From Algibacter mikhailovii (GTDB lineage: Bacteria > Bacteroidota > Bacteroidia > Flavobacteriales > Flavobacteriaceae), in the NCBI RefSeq assembly GCF_014651495.1, contig NZ_BMWZ01000003.1, forward strand, positions 527,054 through 591,053: a stretch of 64,000 bases of DNA, given 5' to 3'. The notes under the pieces are model-generated. The model did not search any database. It was not told where the DNA came from and saw nothing but the letters and a program-made list of their open reading frames with translations. The position numbers and the translations under genes were made by a program. This document shows positions 45,613 through 54,599 of this stretch, piece after piece (positions within the stretch are counted from its first letter, which is position 1; every line of letters starts with the position of its first letter).

Positions 45613-47919
45613 CTACACTGTCACCAAATTATTTGGTGCAATAGTAATTAGCTTATTATTAACTAACAACTCCATTGCCTCGTTAGCTTCTAACTCAAAA
45701 TTAGTCTCCGCTTGACTTACATTAACCTTCAATATTTTACCTCTAAAATTCACTTTAAAGGAATACGCTGACCATTGTTCAGGAATCTTAGTTGTAAAAG
45801 ACAACTTATTATCTGAAACTCGCATACCACCAAAACCTTCAACAATACTCATCCAAGTACCGGCCATAGAGGTAATATGAAGCCCCTCATGAACCTCATG
45901 GTTGTAATCATCTAAATCTAACCTAGATGTTCTTAAATAAAATGTATATGCCTGATCCATTCTATCTAATTTAGCCGCTTGAATACTATGTACACAAGGT
46001 GACAATGAGCTTTCATGAACCGTAAAAGGCTCGTAAAAATCAAAATGTCTTTCTAAGGTTTCATCATCAAATTGATCTTCAAAAAAGTAAAAACCTTGAA
46101 GTACATCGGCTTGCTTTATATAGGGTGAACGTAAAATTCTATCCCATGACCATTTTTGATTTATTGGTCGTTGACTTTTATCCAAATCAGAAACTGTGAT
46201 TAATTCTTTATCCAAAAAGCCATCCTGCTGTAAAAAGATATCATGCTTTTCAGAATAAGGATAGTACATATTATCAGAGACCGATTTCCAATCTTTCAGT
46301 TCTGAATCTGACAGCTTCACCTTGTCCATAATTCTAGCATAATCGCTAGGATACTCTTTTTTAACTTGACTAATATTTTCTAGTGCATATTCAATGCACC
46401 ATTGCGCCAAATAGTTTGTATACCAGTTGTTATTTACATTATTTTCATATTCATTTGGCCCAGTAACTCCCAAAATCATATACTGATTTTTATTTGTTGA
46501 AAAGGTGGCTCTTTGCTGCCAGAAACGTGCAATTCCTATAAGAACTTCTAAGCCTTTCTCAGGGATAAAACTATAATCACCTGTGTAGCGGTAGTAATTA
46601 AAAATTGCGAAAGCGATAGCGCCGTTTCTATGAATTTCTTCAAAGGTAATTTCCCATTCATTATGGCACTCTTCACCGTTCATAGTAACCATAGGGTAAA
46701 GGGCCGCTCCATTTTTAAAGCCTAACTTTTCTGCGTTTTCAATAGCCTTATCTAAATGATGATATCTATATTCTAGTAATGTTCTTGCAACATTTTGGTC
46801 TTTAGTAGCCATATAAAAGGGGATACAATACGCTTCAGTATCCCAATAGGTACTTCCGCCATATTTCTCGCCTGTAAATCCTTTTGGACCAATATTTAGT
46901 CTAGCATCCTTGCCTAAATAAGTTTGATTTAATTGAAAGATATTAAAACGGATACCTTGCTGAGCTTTAACGTCACCGTCAATTGTAATATCCGCCATTT
47001 CCCATATTTTTGCCCAAGATGCTTTCTGTTCTTCCAATAATTGATCAAACCCTTTTTCCTTAGCTACTTCTAAATTTTGTTTAGCTACTGTTATAAGTTC
47101 AGACTTATCATGGTTACTATCAACAACGTAACCACCAAATTTATGAATGGCAAAGACTTGATTCTGTTTTATTAAGCCCTTATAATTATAAACGACTTTA
47201 TTATTAGCTGCTTGAACCTCAGGATTAATAGTTATAGGCTTGGCATTAATACTAAAACTAGACTCCATATAAGTGCAAGTGTAGAAATCTGTTTTCATGG
47301 TTTTCGCCTCAATGAAAGCCTGACAATCATTTTGAACAATACTTGAGGTGTCCCAAAACTTATCATCCCAATTTGTATCTTCATTGGTTATTCCGGAATC
47401 TAAATACGGCTGAAAAGTGATTTCGGCATCACCATTTGTGGGTATTATTTTATACTGAATAGCCCCAAGTTCATCTAAATCTAGACTTAGAAAACGCTTA
47501 GCCGAAACATTAACTTCCAAACCATTCTTTAAGATGGCCGTAAAGCTTCTTGAAAGCCATCCTTCCTGCATATTCAATTCTCTCCTAAAATGGTTAACAG
47601 ACTTACAGGTATATAAATCCAATGGTTCTCCGTTAACAATAACATTAATACCTATCCAATTAGGTGCATTCAACACTTTTGCAAAATACTCTGGATACCC
47701 ATTTTTCCACCATCCAACACGGGTTTTATCTGGGTAATATACTCCTGCTATATAACTTCCTTGAAAAGTTGGTCCTGAGTATTGCTCTTCAAAATTAGCA
47801 CGTTGTCCCATGGCACCATTGCCCAAACTAAATAAACTCTCAGAAGATTTAACACGGTTAACGTCAAAACCCTCCTCTATGATTGACCAGTTATCTGGTT
47901 TTATATAATCTTGATTCAT
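45613..47919 (-). CDS. GH65 maltose-phosphorylase-type enzyme
   Basis: The 768-residue protein belongs to GH65. It opens WSIIEEGFDVNRVKSSESLFSLGNGAMG and has KYGGSTYWDTEAYCIPFYMA and, around residues 415-430, ECHNEWEITFEEIHRNGAI, which contains the catalytic Glu of maltose phosphorylase. There is no signal peptide, so it is cytoplasmic. It would split maltose (or kojibiose/trehalose) with phosphate to beta-glucose 1-phosphate and glucose. The beta-phosphoglucomutase gene next door handles the product, which strongly supports the call; maltose is favoured by the locus. Confidence 0.93.
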   Translation of the reverse strand: MNQDYIKPDNWSIIEEGFDVNRVKSSESLFSLGNGAMGQRANFEEQYSGPTFQGSYIAGVYYPDKTRVGWWKNGYPEYFAKVLNAPNWIGINVIVNGEPLDLYTCKSVNHFRRELNMQEGWLSRSFTAILKNGLEVNVSAKRFLSLDLDELGAIQYKIIPTNGDAEITFQPYLDSGITNEDTNWDDKFWDTSSIVQNDCQAFIEAKTMKTDFYTCTYMESSFSINAKPITINPEVQAANNKVVYNYKGLIKQNQVFAIHKFGGYVVDSNHDKSELITVAKQNLEVAKEKGFDQLLEEQKASWAKIWEMADITIDGDVKAQQGIRFNIFQLNQTYLGKDARLNIGPKGFTGEKYGGSTYWDTEAYCIPFYMATKDQNVARTLLEYRYHHLDKAIENAEKLGFKNGAALYPMVTMNGEECHNEWEITFEEIHRNGAIAFAIFNYYRYTGDYSFIPEKGLEVLIGIARFWQQRATFSTNKNQYMILGVTGPNEYENNVNNNWYTNYLAQWCIEYALENISQVKKEYPSDYARIMDKVKLSDSELKDWKSVSDNMYYPYSEKHDIFLQQDGFLDKELITVSDLDKSQRPINQKWSWDRILRSPYIKQADVLQGFYFFEDQFDDETLERHFDFYEPFTVHESSLSPCVHSIQAAKLDRMDQAYTFYLRTSRLDLDDYNHEVHEGLHITSMAGTWMSIVEGFGGMRVSDNKLSFTTKIPEQWSAYSFKVNFRGKILKVNVSQAETNFELEANEAMELLVNNKLITIAPNNLVTV

Positions 47920-48012
47920 CGATTTTAAATATTTATATTCATACAGTCCGTTAGGACTTTTATATCAGAAACTATTAATCTTAGTTAATGCCTCAATACG
48001 ATTTAAATTGTT

Positions 48013-48675
48013 TTAAACCTTCTCGGCAAGAAACATATTAAAGAAGTTCTGAGGTAGTTCTGTTAAGTTATTATAATTATAATCTGCTTCATTAAGTGTT
48101 TCAGCATCTCCTATACCTATTGAAGTCATGTTAGCTCTATTTGCGGCTTCTACACCTGCAATAGCATCCTCAAATACGATACAGTTTTCAGGTGGAAGAC
48201 ATAATTTTTGTGCTCCTATTAAAAACACTTCTGGGTCGGGCTTAGCAGAAGACACGCTATTTCCGTCAACGATGCCTTTAAACCGGTCAAATAAACCAAC
48301 CTGTTTTAAAATTAATGGCGCATTCTTACTGGCAGAACCTAATACATATTCAATATTTAGCCCATCTAAATTATCGAGTAAACTTAGCACACCAGGAAGA
48401 ATTTCTTCCGATCCCATTTGGGTGATATATTTTAAATAATGTTCGTTTTTACTTATTAAATACTCTTGTTTTTTTTCTTCAGACAGCTCTAAGTTTCCAA
48501 TATCTAGTAATATTTCTAGAGACCTAACTCTACTCACCCCTTTAAGTAATTCATTATGAGCTTCAGTAAACTCAAAGTCTAAATTATCAGCAAGGCTTTT
48601 CCATGCTAAAAAATGATATTTCGCGGTATCTACTATGACACCATCTAAATCGAATATAACTCCTATAGTTTTCAT
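48013..48675 (-). CDS. pgmB: Beta-phosphoglucomutase
   Basis: The 220-residue HAD-family protein has the phospho-acceptor motif FDLDGVIVDT (Asp9, Asp11), the cap residues FEFTEAHNELLKGVSR, the SASKNA motif and the metal-binding FEDAIAGVEAA. It interconverts beta-glucose 1-phosphate and glucose 6-phosphate in the cytoplasm. Its position beside the GH65 gene (93 bases) and 3 bases after the MFS transporter gene fits a phosphorolytic maltose pathway. Confidence 0.95.
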   Translation of the reverse strand: MKTIGVIFDLDGVIVDTAKYHFLAWKSLADNLDFEFTEAHNELLKGVSRVRSLEILLDIGNLELSEEKKQEYLISKNEHYLKYITQMGSEEILPGVLSLLDNLDGLNIEYVLGSASKNAPLILKQVGLFDRFKGIVDGNSVSSAKPDPEVFLIGAQKLCLPPENCIVFEDAIAGVEAANRANMTSIGIGDAETLNEADYNYNNLTELPQNFFNMFLAEKV

Positions 48676-48678
48676 TGA

Positions 48679-50040
48679 TTATGATTGTATTACATCGTCA
48701 ACATCCTTTACTTTATACACTAAAGATGCTGCAATTAAGAAACTTACACCACTCATCATCAAAGCGAAAATAGCTTGATTGCCGTACGCGTATTTAACTA
48801 GTGGTCCGCCTATTAAGGCATTAATAATTTGTGGGATTACAATGAAGAAATTGAAAATCCCCATATAAACCCCCATTTTTTTTGAAGAGATAGATCCTGC
48901 TAGAATAGCATAGGGCATTGCTAATATACTTGCCCAAGCAATTCCAACACCTATCATGGATACAATAAGCCAGTTTTTATCTGGCATAATATAAATGGAA
49001 AGCATACCTAGACCACCAATAATTAGTGATACCGAATGCGTTTTCTTTCTTCCAATTTTTTTGGCAATATATGGCAGCGCAAATGCATAAAATGCTGAAA
49101 CGACATTGTACACCCCAAATAGAATTCCCACCCAATCGCCAGCATCTTGATAATCGCCACTACTACTATCGGTATAAGACAACCCATAAATATGTTGTGC
49201 AATAGCGGGGGTAGCAAAGACCCACATACCAAAAAGACCAAACCAAGAAAAAAATTGAACCCAACTTAATTGGCGCATGGTTTCCGGCATTTTTTTGAAA
49301 TCTTCAAAAATATCCAACAAACTCGATTTTTCTTCGGCGTTTTCTTGCTCTGCAGTTTCATCAGATTCACTGTCCGTCTCAAAACTGGCTAATTCTTCAG
49401 GAGAATATTCTTTAGTGGTTAAAACGGTCACTAAAATTGAAAGGACCAAAATCAATGCACCAATAACAAAAGATAAAATCAGGTGTGGTGGCACAGCACC
49501 TTCTGCCGCATTATTAGAAATACCAAACCAATTCGCCAAAACATAAGGCAGCCATGAACCAATTACAGCACCAAATCCAATGAGCGCTGTTTGAACACTA
49601 AAGCCTAAAGTTCTTTGATCTGTTCTTAGGTTATCACCAACTAGTGCACGAAAAGGCTCCATAGCAACATTAAATGAGGCATCCATAATCATGAGCATCC
49701 CAGCTCCAACCCATAAGGCTGGTAAAAATGCAATGAACATATCTGCCTGAGGCATTAAAACCAAACCTATTGACGCTAAGATGGCGCCTACTAGAAAGTA
49801 TGGTTTTCGTCTACCAAATCTACCCCAAGTTTTATCGCTGTAATGACCAATGATAGGCTGAACAATTAGCCCCATTAAGGGCGCTATTATCCAAAACCAT
49901 GACAATTCATGTACATCTGCTCCAAAAATCTGAAGAATTCTACTGGCATTTGCATTTTGGAGTGCGAAACCCATTTGAATCCCTAGAAACCCAAAACTCA
50001 TGTTCCAGATTTGCCAGAAACTTAATCTACGCTTTTCCAT
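48679..50040 (-). CDS. MFS sugar transporter (maltose/sucrose-proton symporter-like)
   Basis: The 453-residue protein has about 12 membrane segments. The MFS loop YSDKTWGRFGRRKPYFLVGA and the N-terminal SFGFLGIQMGFALQNANASRI are typical of the SLC45-like disaccharide symporters found in Bacteroidota maltose loci. An acidic cytoplasmic loop between helices 6 and 7 (about 215-235) is rich in Glu. It would carry maltose or maltotriose across the inner membrane to feed GH65. It heads the minus-strand operon; a hairpin sits just before its start codon. Confidence 0.92.
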   Translation of the reverse strand: MEKRRLSFWQIWNMSFGFLGIQMGFALQNANASRILQIFGADVHELSWFWIIAPLMGLIVQPIIGHYSDKTWGRFGRRKPYFLVGAILASIGLVLMPQADMFIAFLPALWVGAGMLMIMDASFNVAMEPFRALVGDNLRTDQRTLGFSVQTALIGFGAVIGSWLPYVLANWFGISNNAAEGAVPPHLILSFVIGALILVLSILVTVLTTKEYSPEELASFETDSESDETAEQENAEEKSSLLDIFEDFKKMPETMRQLSWVQFFSWFGLFGMWVFATPAIAQHIYGLSYTDSSSGDYQDAGDWVGILFGVYNVVSAFYAFALPYIAKKIGRKKTHSVSLIIGGLGMLSIYIMPDKNWLIVSMIGVGIAWASILAMPYAILAGSISSKKMGVYMGIFNFFIVIPQIINALIGGPLVKYAYGNQAIFALMMSGVSFLIAASLVYKVKDVDDVIQS

Positions 50041-50041
50041 T

Positions 50042-50069
50042 AAATAGTATGTTTAAGTTAATACTATTT
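50042..50069 (-). promoter_or_regulatory. Inverted repeat in the leader directly before the MFS gene
   Basis: Perfect 9-base arms AAATAGTAT and ATACTATTT are separated by 10 bases. In the mRNA the hairpin ends one base before the ATG, so it covers the ribosome-binding region. It may dampen translation, or it may be a protein-binding site. Confidence 0.4.
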
Positions 50070-50215
50070 GATAAGCGATTTACATCAATTCAAAATAAAA
50101 TGTATTGTAATTTGTACCGATCTAACTTATCAAAACTTATTGTGAGAAGTAAAAATATAAGTTCTGAATTTGCTACAAAGATAGAAAAGAATTTAATTCT
50201 TCCTAATATTTTTTT

Positions 50216-51289
50216 TCATTTAGTTGATTCTCTTTCAATAATTTCCGTCTCAATTACCATTTTTATATAACTGGGTTTCCGGCTACTACTTGAGAAATAC
50301 TGGTCTATTTCAGCATCTTCAGCCTCCAACCTATCTATTAATAAATTAGCAGCTTGTTCGCCAATTTTTTGACCATGCTGACTTACCGTTGTTAAACTTG
50401 GTGACGCGTGTTTTGACAAAACCCCATCAGTAAAACCAATAACTTGAATATCGTCTGGGATTTGTAAGCCTATTTTTTTTGCTACTTTCATGGCAGACAC
50501 GGCATAAAGCTCATTGACCGCAAAAATGCCATCTATATTGGGATTACTTTTTAAGAACTGAGCTATTTCTGCCTCTAAGACATCTAAGTTGTTTTCAACA
50601 TCCAAGCTATCATCTATTTTCAAAATCAAATTAGAATCAGCGACCATTTTATGTTCTTCCAAAGCTTCCAGATACCCTTGAGTTCTTAGCTTTCCTACAC
50701 TTACATAATCCATTGTTGTTATTAGCGCAATGTTTTTACAATTCTTATCAATAAGACTTTCTACAGCATTAAAAGCCCCCTTAAAATCATCAACAATAAC
50801 CTTATCACAATCTACCTCATTAACCACCCTGTCAAACATAACAATAGGAATTCCTTGGTTTATAGTCGCATTGAAGTGATGATAATCTTGTTTGAGTAAG
50901 GTCTCTTTTGAGATAGAAAGAATAAACCCGTCAATACTACCATTTGCCAACAATTCCATATTGATGATCTCCTTCGTGAACGACTCATTAGACAAGCCTA
51001 CAATAACATTATATCCTCGTCTATTGGCAACCCTTTCAATACCGCGAATGACCGTAGAAAAAAAGTGGTGTACAATCTCTGGAATGAGAATGCCAATAGT
51101 TTTAGTTTTCCTGTTTTTTAAACTAAGCGCAATATTATTCGGTCTATAGTTGTAAAGTTTAGCAAAGGCCTGAATTTTTTGAGTGGTATCCTCACTAATT
51201 TCTTTGCTATTACTTAAAGCTTTAGATACCGTTGAAATGGACACATCGAGTTCTTTTGCTATTTGCTTTAAAGTAATCTTTCTTTTCAT
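50216..51289 (-). CDS. LacI-family transcription regulator of the alpha-glucan locus
   Basis: The 357-residue protein starts with a LacI helix-turn-helix (ITLKQIAKELDVSISTVSKALS) and the hinge helix (NNIALSLKNRKTKTIGILI). The rest is a periplasmic-binding-protein-like sugar-sensing domain (KVIVDDFKGAFNAVESLI, DIQVIGFTDG). It lies between the MFS operon and susC, so maltose-type sugars are the likely effector. A perfect operator-like palindrome is found in the gap towards susC. Repression or activation cannot be told from sequence. Confidence 0.94.
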   Translation of the reverse strand: MKRKITLKQIAKELDVSISTVSKALSNSKEISEDTTQKIQAFAKLYNYRPNNIALSLKNRKTKTIGILIPEIVHHFFSTVIRGIERVANRRGYNVIVGLSNESFTKEIINMELLANGSIDGFILSISKETLLKQDYHHFNATINQGIPIVMFDRVVNEVDCDKVIVDDFKGAFNAVESLIDKNCKNIALITTMDYVSVGKLRTQGYLEALEEHKMVADSNLILKIDDSLDVENNLDVLEAEIAQFLKSNPNIDGIFAVNELYAVSAMKVAKKIGLQIPDDIQVIGFTDGVLSKHASPSLTTVSQHGQKIGEQAANLLIDRLEAEDAEIDQYFSSSSRKPSYIKMVIETEIIERESTK

Positions 51290-51383
51290 AAGAGATTATG
51301 TTATTTATTTTAAATAAAAACATCACAAAACTGCTAACCCACTAATTACAAGAACAGTATGTGAAAAAACAATTTTAAACATG

Positions 51384-51396
51384 TGAAGTTACTTCA
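51384..51396. promoter_or_regulatory. 13-base palindrome, possible second regulator site
   Basis: TGAAGT and ACTTCA are perfect inverted arms around one T. It lies between the lacI start and the larger palindrome. Its function is unknown. Confidence 0.3.
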
Positions 51397-51503
51397 AAAA
51401 ACTGCAATTTCAAACTCTTTTGAAAAGAAAGCACATGGATTAAAAATTATCAAAAAATGTATTTTTATCAAAATAACATCAAAAATTCTAAAAGTTGTCA
51501 ACA

Positions 51504-51517
51504 CGAAAACGTTTTCG
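51504..51517. promoter_or_regulatory. LacI-type operator
   Basis: CGAAAACGTTTTCG is a perfect palindrome with the central CG pair typical of LacI/CcpA-family operators. It lies in the lacI-susC gap, 26 bases upstream of the -33 element of the susC promoter. That position is compatible with activation of susC or with autoregulation of lacI. Confidence 0.7.
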
Positions 51518-51543
51518 CTAAGAATTTCGTAATCCAATTTTCA

Positions 51544-51571
51544 TTGTTTACAATTTCTTTACATAAGTTTG
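51544..51571 (+). promoter_or_regulatory. Bacteroidota-type promoter of susC
   Basis: TTG at 51544-51546 is followed after 17 bases by TAAGTTTG at 51564-51571, matching the TTG/TAnnTTTG consensus. The susC ATG is about 58 bases downstream of the -7 element. Confidence 0.6.
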
Positions 51572-51629
51572 ACCTGAGAAGTAAAAATATACTAAGACTA
51601 AATTAATTCATTTAAATTAAACGTATTAT

Positions 51630-54590
51630 ATGAAAACAACTACTAAAAGTATTCTGTTTTTAATGCTGATTCTACCAGTCTTCATGTTTGGTCAATCCAG
51701 TATTAAAGGTACAGTTACTGAACAAGCAACATCCATCCCGTTGCCGGGAGTTAACGTGGTCGTAAAAGGGACTACTAATGGCGCCGCAACAGATTTTGAT
51801 GGACAATTTACAATTGATGCCGAAGAAGGTGATATTTTGGTTTTTTCTTATGTTGGCTACCAACAATTAGAAATCACCTATACCGGACAAAGCCAATTGA
51901 ATGTAGAACTGATTGAAGATGCGGCTCAACTTGATGAAGTCGTTATTATTGGTTACGGTACTACAACTAAAAAGGATGCTACAGGATCTGTAGAATCTAT
52001 TACACAGGAAGACTTTACTAAAGGTAACATTGTCACCGCTGAAAATTTGATTAGTGGTCGTGTTTCTGGTGTAACAGTGAATACAAGTGGTGCTCCAGGT
52101 TCTGGAACTCAAATTCGTATTCGTGGCGGTTCATCTATTAATGGATCAAATGACCCACTTATCATTATTGATGGATTACCAATATCTAATGATGGTGTAA
52201 CCGGATCTAGAGGTGTACTTGCATCTATTAACCCAAGTGATATTGATTCTTTTTCTGTTTTAAAAGATGCATCAGCAACAGCGATTTATGGTTCTAGAGC
52301 CTCTAACGGTGTTATCATAATTGTAACTAAAAAAGGTAAATCTACTTTTAGTGCGACTTTTGATGCTCAGGTAAGTTTTGGAAGTCTTACAGATAATATT
52401 GATGTATTTACTGGAGATGAATATAGAGCGCTTGTAGAGTCACAACCAATTAATGGAACCACACTCGACACAAGTCTATTAGGATTTCAAGGTGACAATA
52501 CAATCAATACAGACTGGCAAGATCAAATTTTCAGAAATACAGTTTCAACACAGTACAATGCATCTCTGCAGGGTTCTTTATTCAATGCGCTTCCTGCACG
52601 TTTCTCTTTTGGCTATACTGACCAACAAGGTGCTGTGAAAACTTCTGAATTTAATAGAAGAAACTTAAGTTTAGCCTTAAATCCTTCTATGTTTGATGAT
52701 CATTTAAAAATTAGTCTTAATGCCAATTTAGCATTTGAAGATAACAGGTTTGCTGATGCAGGACAAATTGGAGCGGCTATGCGCTATGACCCAACAAAGC
52801 CTGTATACGATCCATCATCTCCTTTTGGAGGCTATTACCAACACAGGAATGGTAACATTGTAGCTAATGGAACCACTAATCCTTTGGCTTCTTTAGAACA
52901 AAGAAACAATACTGGTGATGCTAATAGGTTTTATGGTAATTTAAATTTTGATTATAAATTCCATTTTTTACCTGAATTGAAAGCGGTTATTAATTTAGGT
53001 TTTGATGAAACAAAATCTAAAGGTTATGATGTTTCAGACCGATTGGTACCCACTACCGATACGGATCAATTATTCAAAGGTTCTTATAGAGAGAACAATC
53101 AAATAAGAAAAAATGCGCTGTTAGATGGTTACTTAAACTATAAAAAAGATTTTGAAACCTTCACTGGAGAGTTAACTGCTGGTTATTCCTATCAAAAATT
53201 TGAAAATAGCGGAATTAATGGTAGAAACGTAAGAGACCCATTAAGTGTTGATGATATTTATGCAGACCCAGATGTTGTATTGATAGGGTTCTTCGCAAGA
53301 GCAAACGCGACTTTCTTAGACAAGTATTTGGTTACCTTAACGTATAGACGTGATGGAACTTCAAGATTTAGCAAAGACAATCAGTGGGGAAATTTCCCAG
53401 CAGCAGCAGTTGCTTGGAATATGAGCGAAGAAGACTTCTTAAAGGATTCTAACACCTTTTCAAACTTAAAACTAAGAGCGAGTTACGGTATTACAGGACA
53501 GCAATCTATTTCTCAAAAAGATATTTTCTTAAATAGATACAGAGCTGGTAGAGGAGATTCTCAATACCAATTTGGAAACAGTACCATATCTTCATTAATT
53601 GCTTCAGAAATTAACCCAGACCTAAAATGGGAAGAGACTAAAACTTTTGAGGTTGGTGTAGATTATGGCTTATTTGACAACGCCCTTTCAGGATCTTTAA
53701 ACTATTTCAATAAAAACTCTGATGACCTATTATTTGAAGCCGCAGTGGCTGATGGTACTAACTTTTCTAATAGTGTGATTCAAAACATTGGTAAATTAAA
53801 TATTCAAGGTATTGAATTTGCTATAAATGCAGACGTTATTAAAAAGGAAGACCTAACATTAAATTTTAATTTTAATGCGACGTTCTTAAACAGAGAGATG
53901 AAGGAATTAGCGCTTGACCAAGATGTTAGAACAGGAGGTATTGCTGGAGGAACTGGAAACAACATCCAAATTCATCGTGAAGGTGAAGCACCTAACTCAT
54001 TCTATGTATTCAAACAGTTATATGACAATTCTGGCAATCCTATTGAAGGCGCCTATGCTGACTTAAATGGCGATAATGTTATTAATGATGACGATAGATA
54101 TGTAAAAGAAAACCCAGGAGCGAACGCTAACTTTGGTTTCCAATCGAGTTTATACTACAAAAATTTCGACTTTGCATTTAACTTGAGAGCAAACGTTGGA
54201 AACTATGTTTACAACAACGTAAAATCTTCAAAAGCTCAGTACGAATTATTACAAGACAATGCTGTATTAGGAAACATTCCCAAATCAGTACTTGAAACAG
54301 GGTTCCAAAGAACTGCTGATGTAATAATATCAGATATTTATGTAGAAAATGCCTCATTCTTAAGAATGGATAACTTGACGCTAGGTTACACATTCAGTGA
54401 TATTACTAAAAACTCAGGTAGTATAAGAGTTTGGGGAGGTGTTCAAAACGTTTTCACGCTTACTAATTACAGCGGACTTGACCCTGAAGTTACTGACAAC
54501 GATTCTGATTTAACGTTAACTCAAGGTATTGACAACGTTGTATATCCAAGACCAAGAACGGTACTTGTAGGAGCTAACTTTAAATTTTAA
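51630..54590 (+). CDS. susC: SusC/RagA-type TonB-dependent outer-membrane transporter
   Basis: The 986-residue protein has a signal peptide (ILFLMLILPVFMFGQ), a carboxypeptidase-regulatory-like domain (SSIKGTVTEQATSIPLPGVNV, about 24-105), a TonB-contact and plug region (DEVVIIGYGTTTKKDATGSV; RIRGGSSINGSNDPLIIIDG) and a large barrel ending in VLVGANFKF. It imports oligosaccharides across the outer membrane using energy from TonB. The length is normal for the family. The susD gene follows after 9 bases. The locus content makes maltodextrin the likely cargo. Confidence 0.96.
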   Translation: MKTTTKSILFLMLILPVFMFGQSSIKGTVTEQATSIPLPGVNVVVKGTTNGAATDFDGQFTIDAEEGDILVFSYVGYQQLEITYTGQSQLNVELIEDAAQLDEVVIIGYGTTTKKDATGSVESITQEDFTKGNIVTAENLISGRVSGVTVNTSGAPGSGTQIRIRGGSSINGSNDPLIIIDGLPISNDGVTGSRGVLASINPSDIDSFSVLKDASATAIYGSRASNGVIIIVTKKGKSTFSATFDAQVSFGSLTDNIDVFTGDEYRALVESQPINGTTLDTSLLGFQGDNTINTDWQDQIFRNTVSTQYNASLQGSLFNALPARFSFGYTDQQGAVKTSEFNRRNLSLALNPSMFDDHLKISLNANLAFEDNRFADAGQIGAAMRYDPTKPVYDPSSPFGGYYQHRNGNIVANGTTNPLASLEQRNNTGDANRFYGNLNFDYKFHFLPELKAVINLGFDETKSKGYDVSDRLVPTTDTDQLFKGSYRENNQIRKNALLDGYLNYKKDFETFTGELTAGYSYQKFENSGINGRNVRDPLSVDDIYADPDVVLIGFFARANATFLDKYLVTLTYRRDGTSRFSKDNQWGNFPAAAVAWNMSEEDFLKDSNTFSNLKLRASYGITGQQSISQKDIFLNRYRAGRGDSQYQFGNSTISSLIASEINPDLKWEETKTFEVGVDYGLFDNALSGSLNYFNKNSDDLLFEAAVADGTNFSNSVIQNIGKLNIQGIEFAINADVIKKEDLTLNFNFNATFLNREMKELALDQDVRTGGIAGGTGNNIQIHREGEAPNSFYVFKQLYDNSGNPIEGAYADLNGDNVINDDDRYVKENPGANANFGFQSSLYYKNFDFAFNLRANVGNYVYNNVKSSKAQYELLQDNAVLGNIPKSVLETGFQRTADVIISDIYVENASFLRMDNLTLGYTFSDITKNSGSIRVWGGVQNVFTLTNYSGLDPEVTDNDSDLTLTQGIDNVVYPRPRTVLVGANFKF

Positions 54591-54599
54591 AAATTAACT

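Larger units (their letters stand above)
51290..51629. other. 340-base regulatory region between lacI and susC
   Basis: The two genes are divergent. The gap holds a 13-base palindrome (51384-51396), a 14-base LacI-type palindrome (51504-51517) and a susC promoter (51544-51571). The untranslated leader of susC would be about 50 bases. The lacI promoter is not obvious. No gene is visible. Confidence 0.7.

Noticed and set aside
47945..47958. Small hairpin AGTCC/GGACT between pgmB and the GH65 gene
   Set aside because: The T-run is on the plus strand, opposite to the direction of the operon, and the stem is only 5 bases, so I do not call a terminator.
49899..50270. 123-codon plus-strand frame
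   Set aside because: It runs antisense through the MFS gene start, the intergenic hairpin and the end of lacI; composition and position mark it as a shadow.
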